The notes: generated from the letters alone by a model not told the origin. DNA of 64,000 nucleotides from Marinobacterium iners DSM 11526 (GCF_900107855.1 NZ_FNRJ01000002.1:8453-72452), one strand, 5' to 3'. Numbered from the stretch's first letter, positions 26,994 to 36,427 are shown. Made by a program: numbers and translations.

Positions 26994-28494
26994 TGGGCAG
27001 TCCTTTGAAGAAAATCTTTAAAAAAGAAGCAGTGGTGGAAGCCGCTTCTAGTGACATGGATTTAGAGACGTTAAATTGCGTATCGCCGTGAGCGGAGTCA
27101 TCTCTCCAGTGCGATAAACGATAAGCATCGAGGAACAGTTGCTCCGCTTCCACAAAGCCCCTTATCGGGTGGTTTGGATAATCAGGCATTGACAGCAAAC
27201 ATGCTGCTAAACAGCGTCTAAAAGAGCCCTTCTTGTAGACGGCAGCACTATAAACGGTCGAAGGTTTAACCTTTGTTACTTCCTGCCATTGCTCCTTTGA
27301 AAGCGAGGGCATCGCATCCGTGATTAATCTTTGCAAATCAACCGAACGGCAATTTCTGGGGATGATTTGTGGGTTGTTTAATGGGAAGCGTCCAAGACAA
27401 TACCTCACACAATGCTCTATTAAGCTTGAGCTTTGCGTTATCAAATCGCGGTAATCGTGGAAACGATCTGTAAATTCAGATGTTTCAATTTCCAGCTTAC
27501 GGTTCGTCCAGCCATGTAGAAGGCCAATCAAACCGTCTACTTGATCGGCTTGGTTATATTCCGTTAATACTTCTAGCCTTGCCTGCTCCTCACGTGCTGC
27601 TAGAGCATCTCGCAAGGAAGAGAACTCATCGTGCTCGTCTACACCGATCATCCGCATGATGTTTCGCGAGAGTTTAGGGACGCTTCTGCAGGCACCTTCG
27701 ACTTTTTCTCGCATCCACTGCACATCCGCGTGCAACCCAAAGGGATCAGCGGCCGCCCAAACATGTTCTAGCCCGGAGCCTGTATACACCCAGACCCATA
27801 AAAACGCGGGAAATGACTCCTTATCTGACAGCCTTAGGGCATCCAACTGACGAAAAGAGTCGAAGTCATCCAAATCACCCATCATCCAAGCGTTTCGTTG
27901 AGCTTGGTGAGTTGCTTCCATCACATGGCGCAGATCAGCCTTGCTCGGTGTGACCGGCTCATGTTTTTCACGGATCAGTGTCGGCTTCCACTTCCAATTT
28001 GAAGCTTTGGAAAAAGCGAACTCTAACGAGGTATCCGAAGAAACTGATGGCTCAACGACCTTAAGATCATTTGAATATCTCGGTAGAAGACCACCGTCAA
28101 AAGCATCTTGAAATACATACCCGGTGCGAAGGCTATTGGAGCCTGGCAAGTCTTCTTGCAGAGCCTTATGACCGTCTTCTGTCAGCCAACCCGTTTTCGG
28201 ATCCACCCAACCCTTTGGCTCTAGTTGCTGCTCAATAATGTATGTCACCATTTCTGGTTCAAGCCCATGCCATTGGGCTAATTCAGCAATGCGCGCAGTA
28301 TCTAATCGCTTTCCTGTTCTCATGGAGAGCAGGGAAAGCAACGACCTTTCAAATACATTCGTACTTTTCCCTGAAACATCAGGCCCATAGACCTGCCATA
28401 CATGAACAGGCCACAACACAGCCCTAACCGCCATGCGATCGTCGACAGGAGGCTGCATCAGGTAACAGATGAACTCCTCAGATAATCTTGCCAT
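26968..28494 (-). CDS. Protein with winged-helix-like N-terminus and C-terminal HEPN-type RNase motif
   Basis: 508 residues from the ATG at 28494, which has GAGGGAG close upstream; a longer start at 28515 is possible. Near the N-terminus, GWVDPKTGWLTEDGHKAL looks like a winged helix. About 39 residues from the end, LSHWRDDSAHGDTQF fits the R-x4-H pattern of HEPN ribonucleases, embedded in two predicted helices as in that fold. The middle is unrecognised. The gene overlaps both neighbours (helicase and McrB), which implies tight co-expression. HEPN RNases are reported as parts of CoCoNuT systems and would act by cutting host or phage RNA. The HEPN call rests on the motif alone. Confidence 0.6.
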   Translation of the reverse strand: MARLSEEFICYLMQPPVDDRMAVRAVLWPVHVWQVYGPDVSGKSTNVFERSLLSLLSMRTGKRLDTARIAELAQWHGLEPEMVTYIIEQQLEPKGWVDPKTGWLTEDGHKALQEDLPGSNSLRTGYVFQDAFDGGLLPRYSNDLKVVEPSVSSDTSLEFAFSKASNWKWKPTLIREKHEPVTPSKADLRHVMEATHQAQRNAWMMGDLDDFDSFRQLDALRLSDKESFPAFLWVWVYTGSGLEHVWAAADPFGLHADVQWMREKVEGACRSVPKLSRNIMRMIGVDEHDEFSSLRDALAAREEQARLEVLTEYNQADQVDGLIGLLHGWTNRKLEIETSEFTDRFHDYRDLITQSSSLIEHCVRYCLGRFPLNNPQIIPRNCRSVDLQRLITDAMPSLSKEQWQEVTKVKPSTVYSAAVYKKGSFRRCLAACLLSMPDYPNHPIRGFVEAEQLFLDAYRLSHWRDDSAHGDTQFNVSKSMSLEAASTTASFLKIFFKGLPNGQKEKSE

Positions 28495-31400
28495 GTGCTC
28501 CCTCACATAATTCATAGAAGGCGGGGAACCCAGGCAATAAAGGCATATTGTCTTCTGGGTCTAAGCCATCAACTTTTCGAAGCCCTTTATCGCCAACGAC
28601 GATAAGCAACTTTTTCTGTCGGCTCATCGCGACATTGATTCGATTCGGCAGCCTTAAAAAACCCAATTTACGATTCAGGCCTTCAGGGGTCATTTCCGTA
28701 TCCGTGCTCCAGGTCCGCACAACCGAAAGGATGACAACGTCAAACTCTTTACCTTGGAATGCATCCACGGAACCTACACGAAGGCGTTCTTCACCCAAGG
28801 AGTTCAAGCGATATTCTGAACATATCTGCCAGCCATCCGCAGTGAGTTCGGCACAACCATAAGCCGCTAGTTCTTCGTAAATAGCGTCTCTTTGAGCGCT
28901 ATAAAACGTAATCACACCAACGCTCATGTCAGGATGCTCGGAAAGAATTTTCCTGGCTTCTTCCGCACATCGCTTAGCCTCAGCGCGCCTAAGCTTGCTA
29001 CCGTTTTTTGTTTTCTCTGCCCCTTGCTCGACCGGCACATCGACCCAGGCTGCGAGGCAGCCCCAATAGTCAGCGATATCATGTTCAAATAACTCTTCGC
29101 CCAAGCCTGGAGCAATCGGATCAAAGCCACGCCGCTCATAGAACTCCCGACTAACGAAACGTCCTAGCTCAGGATGCATTCGAAACTGGGTATCAAGCAT
29201 CACGACGCGCTGCGGCCCGCCGTCCTTATGCATTCTCAAAAACTGGCGATGCAGATGTTCGAATAGACTGATGCGAAGTAACTCTGATTTGACCGCATCA
29301 AGCTCTTGCTGCTCTTGGAGTTCGGCTTCGACACGAGGTTCGAGCATATGAGGCAATTGGAGATGGTCACCTACCAGAACGATTCGGCGTTTCGCCATTG
29401 CCATTGGAATCATCAGATCAAGAGGGCTTGCTCGAGCGGCCTCATCGACAATAACGGTATCGAACGTAATACCCAGCCGCTCGCTAGTCTCCTTTATATT
29501 GAGCATTTGATCGCCGGCCGCTTGCTGACATGTAGCCCCGAGCACCGTGACGTAATCTCCGATACTGTTCTCAATGCTTGAGGCCTTATTTTCAAGCGCC
29601 TGAACATACTCATGCCGTACCATCAACGGACCCAACGTCCGAGATTTAGCAATTAGCTCGTATAGCTCACTTTCCAGCTTATCGAGGACATCGCAGTCAG
29701 CTGTGTCCATGTATGAGCGCACCCCATAGGGGCGATAGTCAGGCCGAACGGCATCAATCAGCTGTTCCTTAGCCGTCTGAATTTTCTCAATAGCCGATTC
29801 AACTGGTAGCGACGATCTATCTAACTGATCGAACACTTCCCTTAAGAACACAATGACTTCATGCTCTTTGAGGCAGGGCACGTCCTCTACGTAGGCCAGC
29901 AAATCTTTTAAACGAGCAATTCCATCATCATGAAATGCGAGCAGGCTCGTTCTTAATCCTCGAGTTCTTCTCATAAGCTGCATTCGAGTCGCTTTCGACA
30001 GGTGAAGTGAATTCCCCTGATGGAGTTTTTCGAACGTTTTTTGCCAGTCAAAACTCAACTCCTGCGATAGGTGGAGATCATGTTCGAGAGCCAGTTGAGA
30101 CAATATTTCTTCGATATCCATGGCCAAGACGCGCCGTGAGCCTGGTTCTCTGGACATTCTCAGGCTGAGAGCAGCGTCTTTCATTTGTTCGTACAGCCGG
30201 AAAACCGGCCACGTCCGCATCTCCAATTCCAACTGCGGCTTAAGTTCCAATATTTTGCTGATACGCCATTTGGTAATAGGGCTTTCGGCAGCGTCTCCGC
30301 CAAACCGACGCCCGCCAACCTTTACTGCCGGCAGGCCGAAAACGCCTGAACGTTCAACAACATTATCTACCGCGTCGTGCTGGAAGCTGGTGAGTAGAAC
30401 TTGATGCTTCAATGATGAACCGCCTGAAAACTCATCAACTATTCGTTGCTGAAGAGCGGCGATAACCTGTGTTTTGCCTGTCCCTGGCGGGCCGATGATC
30501 AACGCAACATCAGGTGTGTTTAAAGCTATATCCAGCGCATCCTTTTGCCGGGGCGTGGGTTCCCCTTTGAAGCGCTTCTTAGCCTTTGGAGATAAGGGCC
30601 GTAATCTGCGGCCTCTCTCTACCGGAGTATCTGCCCCCTCAAGTAGCATTCTTAACTGCGGCATTGGATTGTTATGAGTCTGGATTGAGGTGTAGGCTTG
30701 CTCCCTCCGCTCATGTGCCGTCTTGTCGCCCTGAATTGACAAGAAAATCTCACCTTTCTTGGGAGGGCGTGACTGTCTTATTTCTACCTCTACATAGGGC
30801 GGCTTCACAACCAGATCCCTTCCAAGCAAGGGCCTGCTTCCAGACGCCTCTTTTTTATCAGGCTCTGTATCACCAAGCAGCCAGCCAGGTGGCTTTGTTG
30901 CGATTTCAACTACAAGATCTCCGACGCCAAGTTCATCATTATCTTGCAGTTCTTTAATCCGCTTGCCGAACTCAGTCGCTTGTTCATCACCCAAATTCAA
31001 GCGAAACCGGGGTAGTTCCTTGCCCATATGGGACATGTCACTGTAGGAAAAATAACCCAGTTTCTTCGCCGCACGCGTCGCTATATTCCATTGCAGTTTG
31101 CTGTAGGTTTCCCATAGGTTCAGATAGCTACCGCTGTCATTGATCAGCTGGTCGAGCACATCGACAGCGGTTGCTCCAATCTTGGCTGCAACTGAGTCAT
31201 CTACAAATTCAGTAGTACCCGCAATCGCAATAACATCACGACTATCACGACGCAGCCTGGTGAGCTTCTTTGCTCGCCAAACCCCGCCATCATTGATGAT
31301 CGATAAAGCATGTCCTTTACCGACTAACTGGAAATCATTACGATCCTGGCTTTTGAAATACCGCGCTATCAGCAAAGGCTCGTTGAGCTCCAGCACAAAC

Positions 31401-31789
31401 TCATCCCGCAGCCATTCATTCGCCGCTACGACCGTGTTTTCTGAGATCAGCGCATCAGCAAAAATTTGCCCTGAGAGATAGGTGTCTACTGCAATTTTCA
31501 GGTCCAACGACAACCGAGTCTGAAATCCTGCATGCTCAAGGTGGAGATGATCAGCTCCTTTCTGAGCCAAGCGCCATAAACTGAGTCGAGTTAAGACTAA
31601 GTCTGCTGTTTTGGAGTCTGTAGCTCTTACCGATGCAACGAGCTCGTCTTGAGCTATTACCAACTCGTTTCTATCGCTTACTAAGCGGACTTCTTGCCCC
31701 ACCTTCCAATCTAGTGAGCCCGCACTGTAATCAACGAAATGGACACAGTGAAGGTTGGGGTTAAAGAAGCGAAAGTCTTTTAACTTCAT
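28478..31789 (-). CDS. UPF1/DNA2-like SF1 helicase
   Basis: 1103 residues from the ATG at 31789, which directly follows GGCGGAGGT. The N-terminal 400 residues are unrecognised and could contain OB-type folds. Then come the SF1B motifs: Walker A IIGPPGTGKTQVIAAL, motif II VIVDEAARASPLDL, motif III LVGDHLQLPHML, motif V/VI VDAFQGKEFDVVILS and NVAMSRQKK. These match UPF1/DNA2/Nam7-type helicases that act on RNA or DNA 5'-3'. About 200 helical residues are inserted between motifs Ia and II. In CoCoNuT operons a large UPF1-like helicase is a regular component. It lies between the kinase and HEPN genes. Confidence 0.85.
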   Translation of the reverse strand: MKLKDFRFFNPNLHCVHFVDYSAGSLDWKVGQEVRLVSDRNELVIAQDELVASVRATDSKTADLVLTRLSLWRLAQKGADHLHLEHAGFQTRLSLDLKIAVDTYLSGQIFADALISENTVVAANEWLRDEFVLELNEPLLIARYFKSQDRNDFQLVGKGHALSIINDGGVWRAKKLTRLRRDSRDVIAIAGTTEFVDDSVAAKIGATAVDVLDQLINDSGSYLNLWETYSKLQWNIATRAAKKLGYFSYSDMSHMGKELPRFRLNLGDEQATEFGKRIKELQDNDELGVGDLVVEIATKPPGWLLGDTEPDKKEASGSRPLLGRDLVVKPPYVEVEIRQSRPPKKGEIFLSIQGDKTAHERREQAYTSIQTHNNPMPQLRMLLEGADTPVERGRRLRPLSPKAKKRFKGEPTPRQKDALDIALNTPDVALIIGPPGTGKTQVIAALQQRIVDEFSGGSSLKHQVLLTSFQHDAVDNVVERSGVFGLPAVKVGGRRFGGDAAESPITKWRISKILELKPQLELEMRTWPVFRLYEQMKDAALSLRMSREPGSRRVLAMDIEEILSQLALEHDLHLSQELSFDWQKTFEKLHQGNSLHLSKATRMQLMRRTRGLRTSLLAFHDDGIARLKDLLAYVEDVPCLKEHEVIVFLREVFDQLDRSSLPVESAIEKIQTAKEQLIDAVRPDYRPYGVRSYMDTADCDVLDKLESELYELIAKSRTLGPLMVRHEYVQALENKASSIENSIGDYVTVLGATCQQAAGDQMLNIKETSERLGITFDTVIVDEAARASPLDLMIPMAMAKRRIVLVGDHLQLPHMLEPRVEAELQEQQELDAVKSELLRISLFEHLHRQFLRMHKDGGPQRVVMLDTQFRMHPELGRFVSREFYERRGFDPIAPGLGEELFEHDIADYWGCLAAWVDVPVEQGAEKTKNGSKLRRAEAKRCAEEARKILSEHPDMSVGVITFYSAQRDAIYEELAAYGCAELTADGWQICSEYRLNSLGEERLRVGSVDAFQGKEFDVVILSVVRTWSTDTEMTPEGLNRKLGFLRLPNRINVAMSRQKKLLIVVGDKGLRKVDGLDPEDNMPLLPGFPAFYELCEGAHGKII

Positions 31790-31800
31790 ACCTCCGCCCC

Positions 31801-33240
31801 CTACCAACGAAATGCCCAGACCGGATGAGTCGCATACTCATCCGATTGCTGGGCAGGAGTTAGATGTAAGAAGTAGTTACGCCCCTGCTTCTTGTCATAG
31901 TCCAACAGGATACCTCGGGTGATTTCCTGCTCTTTACCATCAAGCACAAGCCTGATTCTGTTGCCTGGCACCACTTTCACAGCGAGCCCTTTGTCATCGA
32001 GCCGAACCTGACACACTTCACTGGATTCATGAAATAGAGCCGTACCCGCAGGAACACGTTTTAAGCTGGCTGTTTCCCCGCGATTCAGAACCCGTCCATA
32101 GCCTGTCTGCATTAGCTTCCGTTCCAGCTCCGGATCCGAGCTGTAAACCAACGCAATGAGCAGAACTGAATTAGCAGCATCGGCCTCCGTATCACAGAAG
32201 GGGCATGAACTGTTTCGGAGAAAGGAACTGCGGCAATCAGAATTGTGGCAATCAAGCAGCATCGTAGTGGCATCATCCAGAACGCTGCGCCATTCAGTCA
32301 GGGTTGGGCGATCCCATGCACGAAGCCGACCCTGTTCGAAACAACGATGAAATAGCCCCTGCATCCTTTTTGAGGCAACCATTTCCATCGGTATGCCCCC
32401 CGTTGCTTCATTGCAATCATCATCAGGGTCGCACACCCATGGCAGTTCCCCACGATAGGCCTGCTCTTCCAGTTCAGGTTCGCCGTCCTCCACTAACACT
32501 CCTACCAGGGGATGTTGAAGAGTCAGTAGTTGGTAAGCGATAACAGCGAAAGACCAAGCATCCGTCAGGCTGTTGACGCCAGATTCACCTCGTACAACTT
32601 CCGGGGCTCCGTAACCAGGTGTATGCAGGTGTTCCCACCCTGAACGCTCATTCGTACAGATGTTGTCACAATCAATCAGCCAAACCCGCGCATCCTTGAC
32701 ACGCTCAGACACGAAAATATTATTTGGCGACAAATCCCCGTACGCCAATCCCTTTGCATGAAGCCGAGCTAACGTATTCGCAAGTTCAGCCAGAAGTAGC
32801 AGGCGCCGCTTAAGGCCTCCTGTCTTCAGAAATCCTGTCAGCCCTTCACCCCCTACCAGTGAAGTGAAACTACCTTCCATCTCAGCAGACAGAGGATGCA
32901 GCCCATCCATCAGTTCCATGACATAACCAGGTACAGGCTTCTGTATGAGCGCCTTGGGCGCAGCGATAGACAAGCCCTCCAGGTCTTGTCGTAGTACCCA
33001 CTGAACATGATCAAACCAGCGCTTTTCCTTATCCGGATCTTTACGGTAAAAAGTCTTCACCAGCGTGTTCTGGTGGTTCGTTTTCCAGACTTTTCCCTGC
33101 CCCCCTTCGCCTAGCAACTCGGGACACTCGTACTCAGCGCCGTACTGATCGTGCACCAATCGCTTTTTCACAGAAGAGTTTGCCTGCTCTGAGGTTTGTT
33201 TGGCCTGTTCACTCATTGAATCCATTCCTACTTCTGGCAT
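31801..33240 (-). CDS. TerY-P triad serine/threonine protein kinase
   Basis: 479 residues in the longest reading; ATGs at 33225 and 33216 are alternatives, the last with AGGA 10 bases upstream. Kinase domain about 25-330: Gly loop LLGEGGQGKVW, Lys in LVKTF, catalytic loop LAYGDLSPNNIF (HRD has become YGD but Asp and Asn remain) and metal-binding DCDN in place of DFG. A Cys-rich segment follows (CHNSDCRSSF..CPFC, a probable zinc ribbon), then an FHA-like or beta-rich tail. With the PP2C and vWA genes directly upstream, it forms the phosphorylation triad called TerY-P, shown in one survey to protect against phage. It probably sets the on/off state of the helicase-nuclease proteins encoded downstream. 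Confidence 0.85.
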   Translation of the reverse strand: MPEVGMDSMSEQAKQTSEQANSSVKKRLVHDQYGAEYECPELLGEGGQGKVWKTNHQNTLVKTFYRKDPDKEKRWFDHVQWVLRQDLEGLSIAAPKALIQKPVPGYVMELMDGLHPLSAEMEGSFTSLVGGEGLTGFLKTGGLKRRLLLLAELANTLARLHAKGLAYGDLSPNNIFVSERVKDARVWLIDCDNICTNERSGWEHLHTPGYGAPEVVRGESGVNSLTDAWSFAVIAYQLLTLQHPLVGVLVEDGEPELEEQAYRGELPWVCDPDDDCNEATGGIPMEMVASKRMQGLFHRCFEQGRLRAWDRPTLTEWRSVLDDATTMLLDCHNSDCRSSFLRNSSCPFCDTEADAANSVLLIALVYSSDPELERKLMQTGYGRVLNRGETASLKRVPAGTALFHESSEVCQVRLDDKGLAVKVVPGNRIRLVLDGKEQEITRGILLDYDKKQGRNYFLHLTPAQQSDEYATHPVWAFRW

Positions 33241-33917
33241 AGCACCACCAATGTTTTGTCATCACTATGCCCAGGTGTGGGCCAGTCATTTAACTGCTTG
33301 CTTAACCAGTTTTTTGCCTGCCGTTGAGTCTTCTTTACAAGCGCATTACAGAGCTGGTGACTGAATGCTTGCGGGTCGGTTAGATCTTCACTGATTCCAT
33401 CGCTCATCAATATCAAGCTGTTTTCATGCTCTTGTAGCGCGCTGGAACCGAACTCCCAATCTGATAAATTTTTGGATAGACCCAGACCGGTTGTTTCATT
33501 GCTAAAGCCAAAATCTCGGCCTGTCGAAATCGTCGCTACTGGTGAAGCCAGCATGCCATCCCCCAAATGCGCATAACGAAAACGCCCATCAGCCATACCC
33601 CAGACTAAAATGCAGGTTGTCACTGCATCGCGAGGCTCAACACCCAAGCCTTTCAGGCGTTCTAACCAACTCCGATATAGGGTCTGCACCACCAGCTTGT
33701 TGTCCGCGTTAAAATCCAATGTTTTAACACTGGAAAGAGCCGCCTTTGCCGCTTCGCGAGAACCGATCTCTGAGCGCGGACGAGACCCCATGCCATCACA
33801 GACGACAGCAACCCATCCTTGTCCCCAGCCACGAACCAACAGGTAATCCTGATTCGGTAACCCGTTACGAATGTGTCCGGGGCCAGTGACTGAACAGTGG
33901 TAAAAAAGGCGCTTCAA
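33228..33917 (-). CDS. TerY-P triad PP2C-type protein phosphatase
   Basis: The 229 residues carry PPM-family metal-binding motifs: VVCDGMGSRPRSEIGSREAA, HLGDGML, LILMSDGISEDL and SDDKTLVVL. It begins with TTG three bases after the vWA stop codon; no ATG lies before the first catalytic motif. It would reverse the partner kinase. The reading frame ends within the start region of the kinase gene. Confidence 0.88.
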   Translation of the reverse strand: MKRLFYHCSVTGPGHIRNGLPNQDYLLVRGWGQGWVAVVCDGMGSRPRSEIGSREAAKAALSSVKTLDFNADNKLVVQTLYRSWLERLKGLGVEPRDAVTTCILVWGMADGRFRYAHLGDGMLASPVATISTGRDFGFSNETTGLGLSKNLSDWEFGSSALQEHENSLILMSDGISEDLTDPQAFSHQLCNALVKKTQRQAKNWLSKQLNDWPTPGHSDDKTLVVLCQK

Positions 33918-33920
33918 GGT

Positions 33921-34595
33921 TTAAAAATCCAGATCTAACAGATCGTCATCTGCTCCGGGTTGGTATTCGATTTTTACCGGCTCGCTCGGTTTGGTGCTTC
34001 TTGAGCGAGTACACACACTCATGGTCACTGCCCTGAAAAAGTTACGAATATCGTGCGCGTCGTTGGCATGAAAAAGAGGAGCCTCAAGATCATTGCCAAA
34101 ATCTCGCAGCAGGGACTCATCCGCATCAGAACCAATAGAAAGCGCCAAGCGCGTTGCCTTCTGAGCCCGCTCGCTTGATGTCAGTCGCTCAAACGGCCCC
34201 TTGATGTCATCTGTAGGGTGACCATCGGAAATCAAGATCACTACGGGGCGGTACGCTCGCGACGGAATAATCTCTTTGTCTTCCAGCAGGGCTGTGGCCA
34301 TATCAAAGGCCTCTCCCATGGGTGTTCTTCCTGTCGCATCCAGCGGCTTGAACCCTTCTATTTGATGAGCAGGAGAAAGCGGCAGGTGCTGTGTTACGCC
34401 GCCACCGAAGGTGATCAGACCAACCTGAATCTCGGCATGCATTCGACTCTCCTGACCAAAGCTTCCGATCATGTCTTTGAGTGCCTGGTTCAAAGCCTCG
34501 ATTTTTCCATCAACACTCATGCTTCCGCTGGTATCAGCCAAAACGATAACTGGCAACGGCCGTGCTGACTTAGCTACGAAATCTCCGATTCCCAT
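33921..34595 (-). CDS. terY: TerY-like von Willebrand factor A protein
   Basis: The 224 residues form a vWA domain with a complete metal-ion-dependent adhesion site: DTSGSMS near residue 22, the Thr of ATGRTPMGEAF and SDGHPTDD. In the TerY-P triad this protein is thought to be the scaffold or substrate of the kinase and phosphatase. It is the first gene of an eight-gene operon running to 22461, with overlaps or gaps of at most 11 bases throughout. A sigma-54-like promoter lies 121-137 bases upstream. Confidence 0.87.
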   Translation of the reverse strand: MGIGDFVAKSARPLPVIVLADTSGSMSVDGKIEALNQALKDMIGSFGQESRMHAEIQVGLITFGGGVTQHLPLSPAHQIEGFKPLDATGRTPMGEAFDMATALLEDKEIIPSRAYRPVVILISDGHPTDDIKGPFERLTSSERAQKATRLALSIGSDADESLLRDFGNDLEAPLFHANDAHDIRNFFRAVTMSVCTRSRSTKPSEPVKIEYQPGADDDLLDLDF

Positions 34596-34715
34596 AGTTC
34601 TTTTTCCCTTTTGTTACCCACTCTTACGCAGGCGAATATCGAACAAACACAATGATTAAACGTTACGCTACCCCTCAGCTCGAACTCCAATGACAGAGGG
34701 ATATACCAACTATAT

Positions 34716-34732
34716 TGCAGCACTCATGCCAG
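34716..34732 (-). promoter_or_regulatory. Sigma-54-like promoter of the TerY-P/McrB operon
   Basis: Minus strand reads CTGGCATGAGTGCTGCA, with GG and GC 12 bases apart. This is the best match of the four to the sigma-54 consensus in both halves. It leaves a leader of roughly 110 bases before terY. The region upstream (34733-34813) is very AT-rich. Confidence 0.72.
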
Positions 34733-34813
34733 AAATATATTCCTTATTAAACAATCAACTACAAACTAATCGCATGCTTGCTTATAAAAAAATAACAATT
34801 TAGGTAAATTTTT

Positions 34814-36340
34814 TTACGATTCTCTAAGTGCAGGCACCAAACCCTCCAGCTTCCAGCCATTACCCAGAACCCGCACCCAGTCGCTGCTGTTGAGCTTTGA
34901 AGCCAGATCGGCCCAATAGACGGGTAGCGGTAAACGAATTGGATGCATTGACGACAAGCTCGGCAATTCAACCAGTGCCTGGAGATCAGAAATGACTTCG
35001 GAGCTAAGCGACACGGTTCTCGATGAGAGGTGTATAGGTCGGATATAGTCCTTGGAACTCGAGCCTACGGCAGATTGAAGCAGCACAGCCCCATCCGGGT
35101 ACTCGAGGTAGGCACCTGTAGAAGCAACCGCTACCCGACCGTTGTCTTCCTCATAGATAACAGCGGTAGGGCGCTTATTGATTGCGATAACATCAAGTCC
35201 GGCCCGACTGGAGAACTGAGTATCAGACTTATGCATTCTGCCGTCACGCAGGACCAAACTGTTTTCTGACGTCAACTTGACCAAAAGCTTGGCTGCGATT
35301 GCTTCAGGAACCTGCTCTGCCAACCCGCAGTCTTGAAAGTAAATGCGTTGGCGCTGGTCTTTCTTGGAATAACGGCAACCTACCCACCGGGAAAGCCCAA
35401 GGTCAGCGCTATGCCCCGCATCTAAAGCACAAACCAAACGCTGGTCATTAAATTTTGCAATCCATGGGATTCCCCCAGCTTTCACGTAGAGGTCAAAGAG
35501 CAAGTTGCGGACGACGAAGCGATCCAAAGCATTAGAAGCTCTAACCACCTTGAAGATGACTCGGCTGCGCTCAAGTCGATACAACAATCGCTGCCAAGAG
35601 ACATCTTTAACAAAGTCGCTGAGTCCAGGCACAAGCAGAATATGCAAACAATCGTTCTGGAAACTCTCTTTTTGGAAACCCGCTACAGAAATACCGTCGA
35701 TGAACAACGAGCTACCAAAGATTTGCCGCTGTGTATCCCTTAAGTTTCCTAAGAAGCGATGGGCGCGATCAGGATCGCACGTATGAACCACTAGCGCCTT
35801 AGGCACCGCTGCCCTCCACGGAGAACCCAGAGCAGTTAAAGCTGAAAGTTCATCAGTGGTTATGTCGCCCGCTCCCGTCGCAAAGACAGGTCTTGCAATA
35901 CCGGACTTTAAGTTGGCCTCTTCCAGCTCCAACCCCGCTAGATTACAGCGAGTTACAAAGTCTCTGACTGCCTCCACATGGTCGGCAATACTGTTGCCAG
36001 AAACACTGCGAACCCAGCCTTGAAGATTATCCGGCAGATCTGAAGACGCTATAGATTTAACCGTCTGGTTATCGAGGCAGAAACAGCCACGAAGGGACAT
36101 TTCGACATAGACCTTACGATCATGTCGCATGAAATGGGCTTTAATGGTTGGAAAATGACACCAGCCGTTGTGCACTTGCTTTCCAGCGCAAACCGCAAGT
36201 GCTCGAAGCGGCCCCTCAACAACCTGATAGTCATGTTGGTGAACAGTTAATAGCTGGTTCTTAAAGCGCTCCCAAAGAACCTTCGGGCGAGGGTCATCAC
36301 CCCAATTTCGCCAACGATACACTGTCGCCTTGATAGCCAC
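34814..36340 (-). CDS. MID-PIWI prokaryotic Argonaute-like protein
   Basis: 508 residues with a GTG start preceded by GAGG. Residues 1-160 are unrecognised; a MID-like part follows (180-270), then a PIWI domain: LLFDLYVKAGGIPWIAKF (279-296), LVCALDAGHS with Asp307, LVLRDGRMHK with Asp366 and, near the C-terminus, PLPVYWADLA with Asp478. These align with three of the four catalytic positions of slicer Argonautes; the Glu finger may be Glu342 but is not certain. Most short prokaryotic Argonautes are catalytically dead and need an APAZ partner. Here three acidic residues are kept and no APAZ-type gene is adjacent. It lies between two defence operons and may share the sigma-54 promoter at 37160. 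Confidence 0.72.
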   Translation of the reverse strand: MAIKATVYRWRNWGDDPRPKVLWERFKNQLLTVHQHDYQVVEGPLRALAVCAGKQVHNGWCHFPTIKAHFMRHDRKVYVEMSLRGCFCLDNQTVKSIASSDLPDNLQGWVRSVSGNSIADHVEAVRDFVTRCNLAGLELEEANLKSGIARPVFATGAGDITTDELSALTALGSPWRAAVPKALVVHTCDPDRAHRFLGNLRDTQRQIFGSSLFIDGISVAGFQKESFQNDCLHILLVPGLSDFVKDVSWQRLLYRLERSRVIFKVVRASNALDRFVVRNLLFDLYVKAGGIPWIAKFNDQRLVCALDAGHSADLGLSRWVGCRYSKKDQRQRIYFQDCGLAEQVPEAIAAKLLVKLTSENSLVLRDGRMHKSDTQFSSRAGLDVIAINKRPTAVIYEEDNGRVAVASTGAYLEYPDGAVLLQSAVGSSSKDYIRPIHLSSRTVSLSSEVISDLQALVELPSLSSMHPIRLPLPVYWADLASKLNSSDWVRVLGNGWKLEGLVPALRES

Positions 36341-36349
36341 AGTATCGCC

Positions 36350-36427
36350 TCACTCAACGACACAAGCCTGAGCAGCAAAATAGATGTTATTAATTGAATA
36401 TAAGTTACGTTTAGGCATTGAGTCCAT
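36350..36427 (-). CDS. Possible short leader peptide before the PIWI gene
   Basis: A 25-codon frame (MDSMPKRNLYSINNIYF...VVE) starts just after TTTTGGAGG, and a second in-frame ATG lies three codons on. Its stop lies 9 bases before the GTG start of the PIWI gene, so it could couple translation of that gene. It has no recognised similarity. Confidence 0.35.
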   Translation of the reverse strand: MDSMPKRNLYSINNIYFAAQACVVE

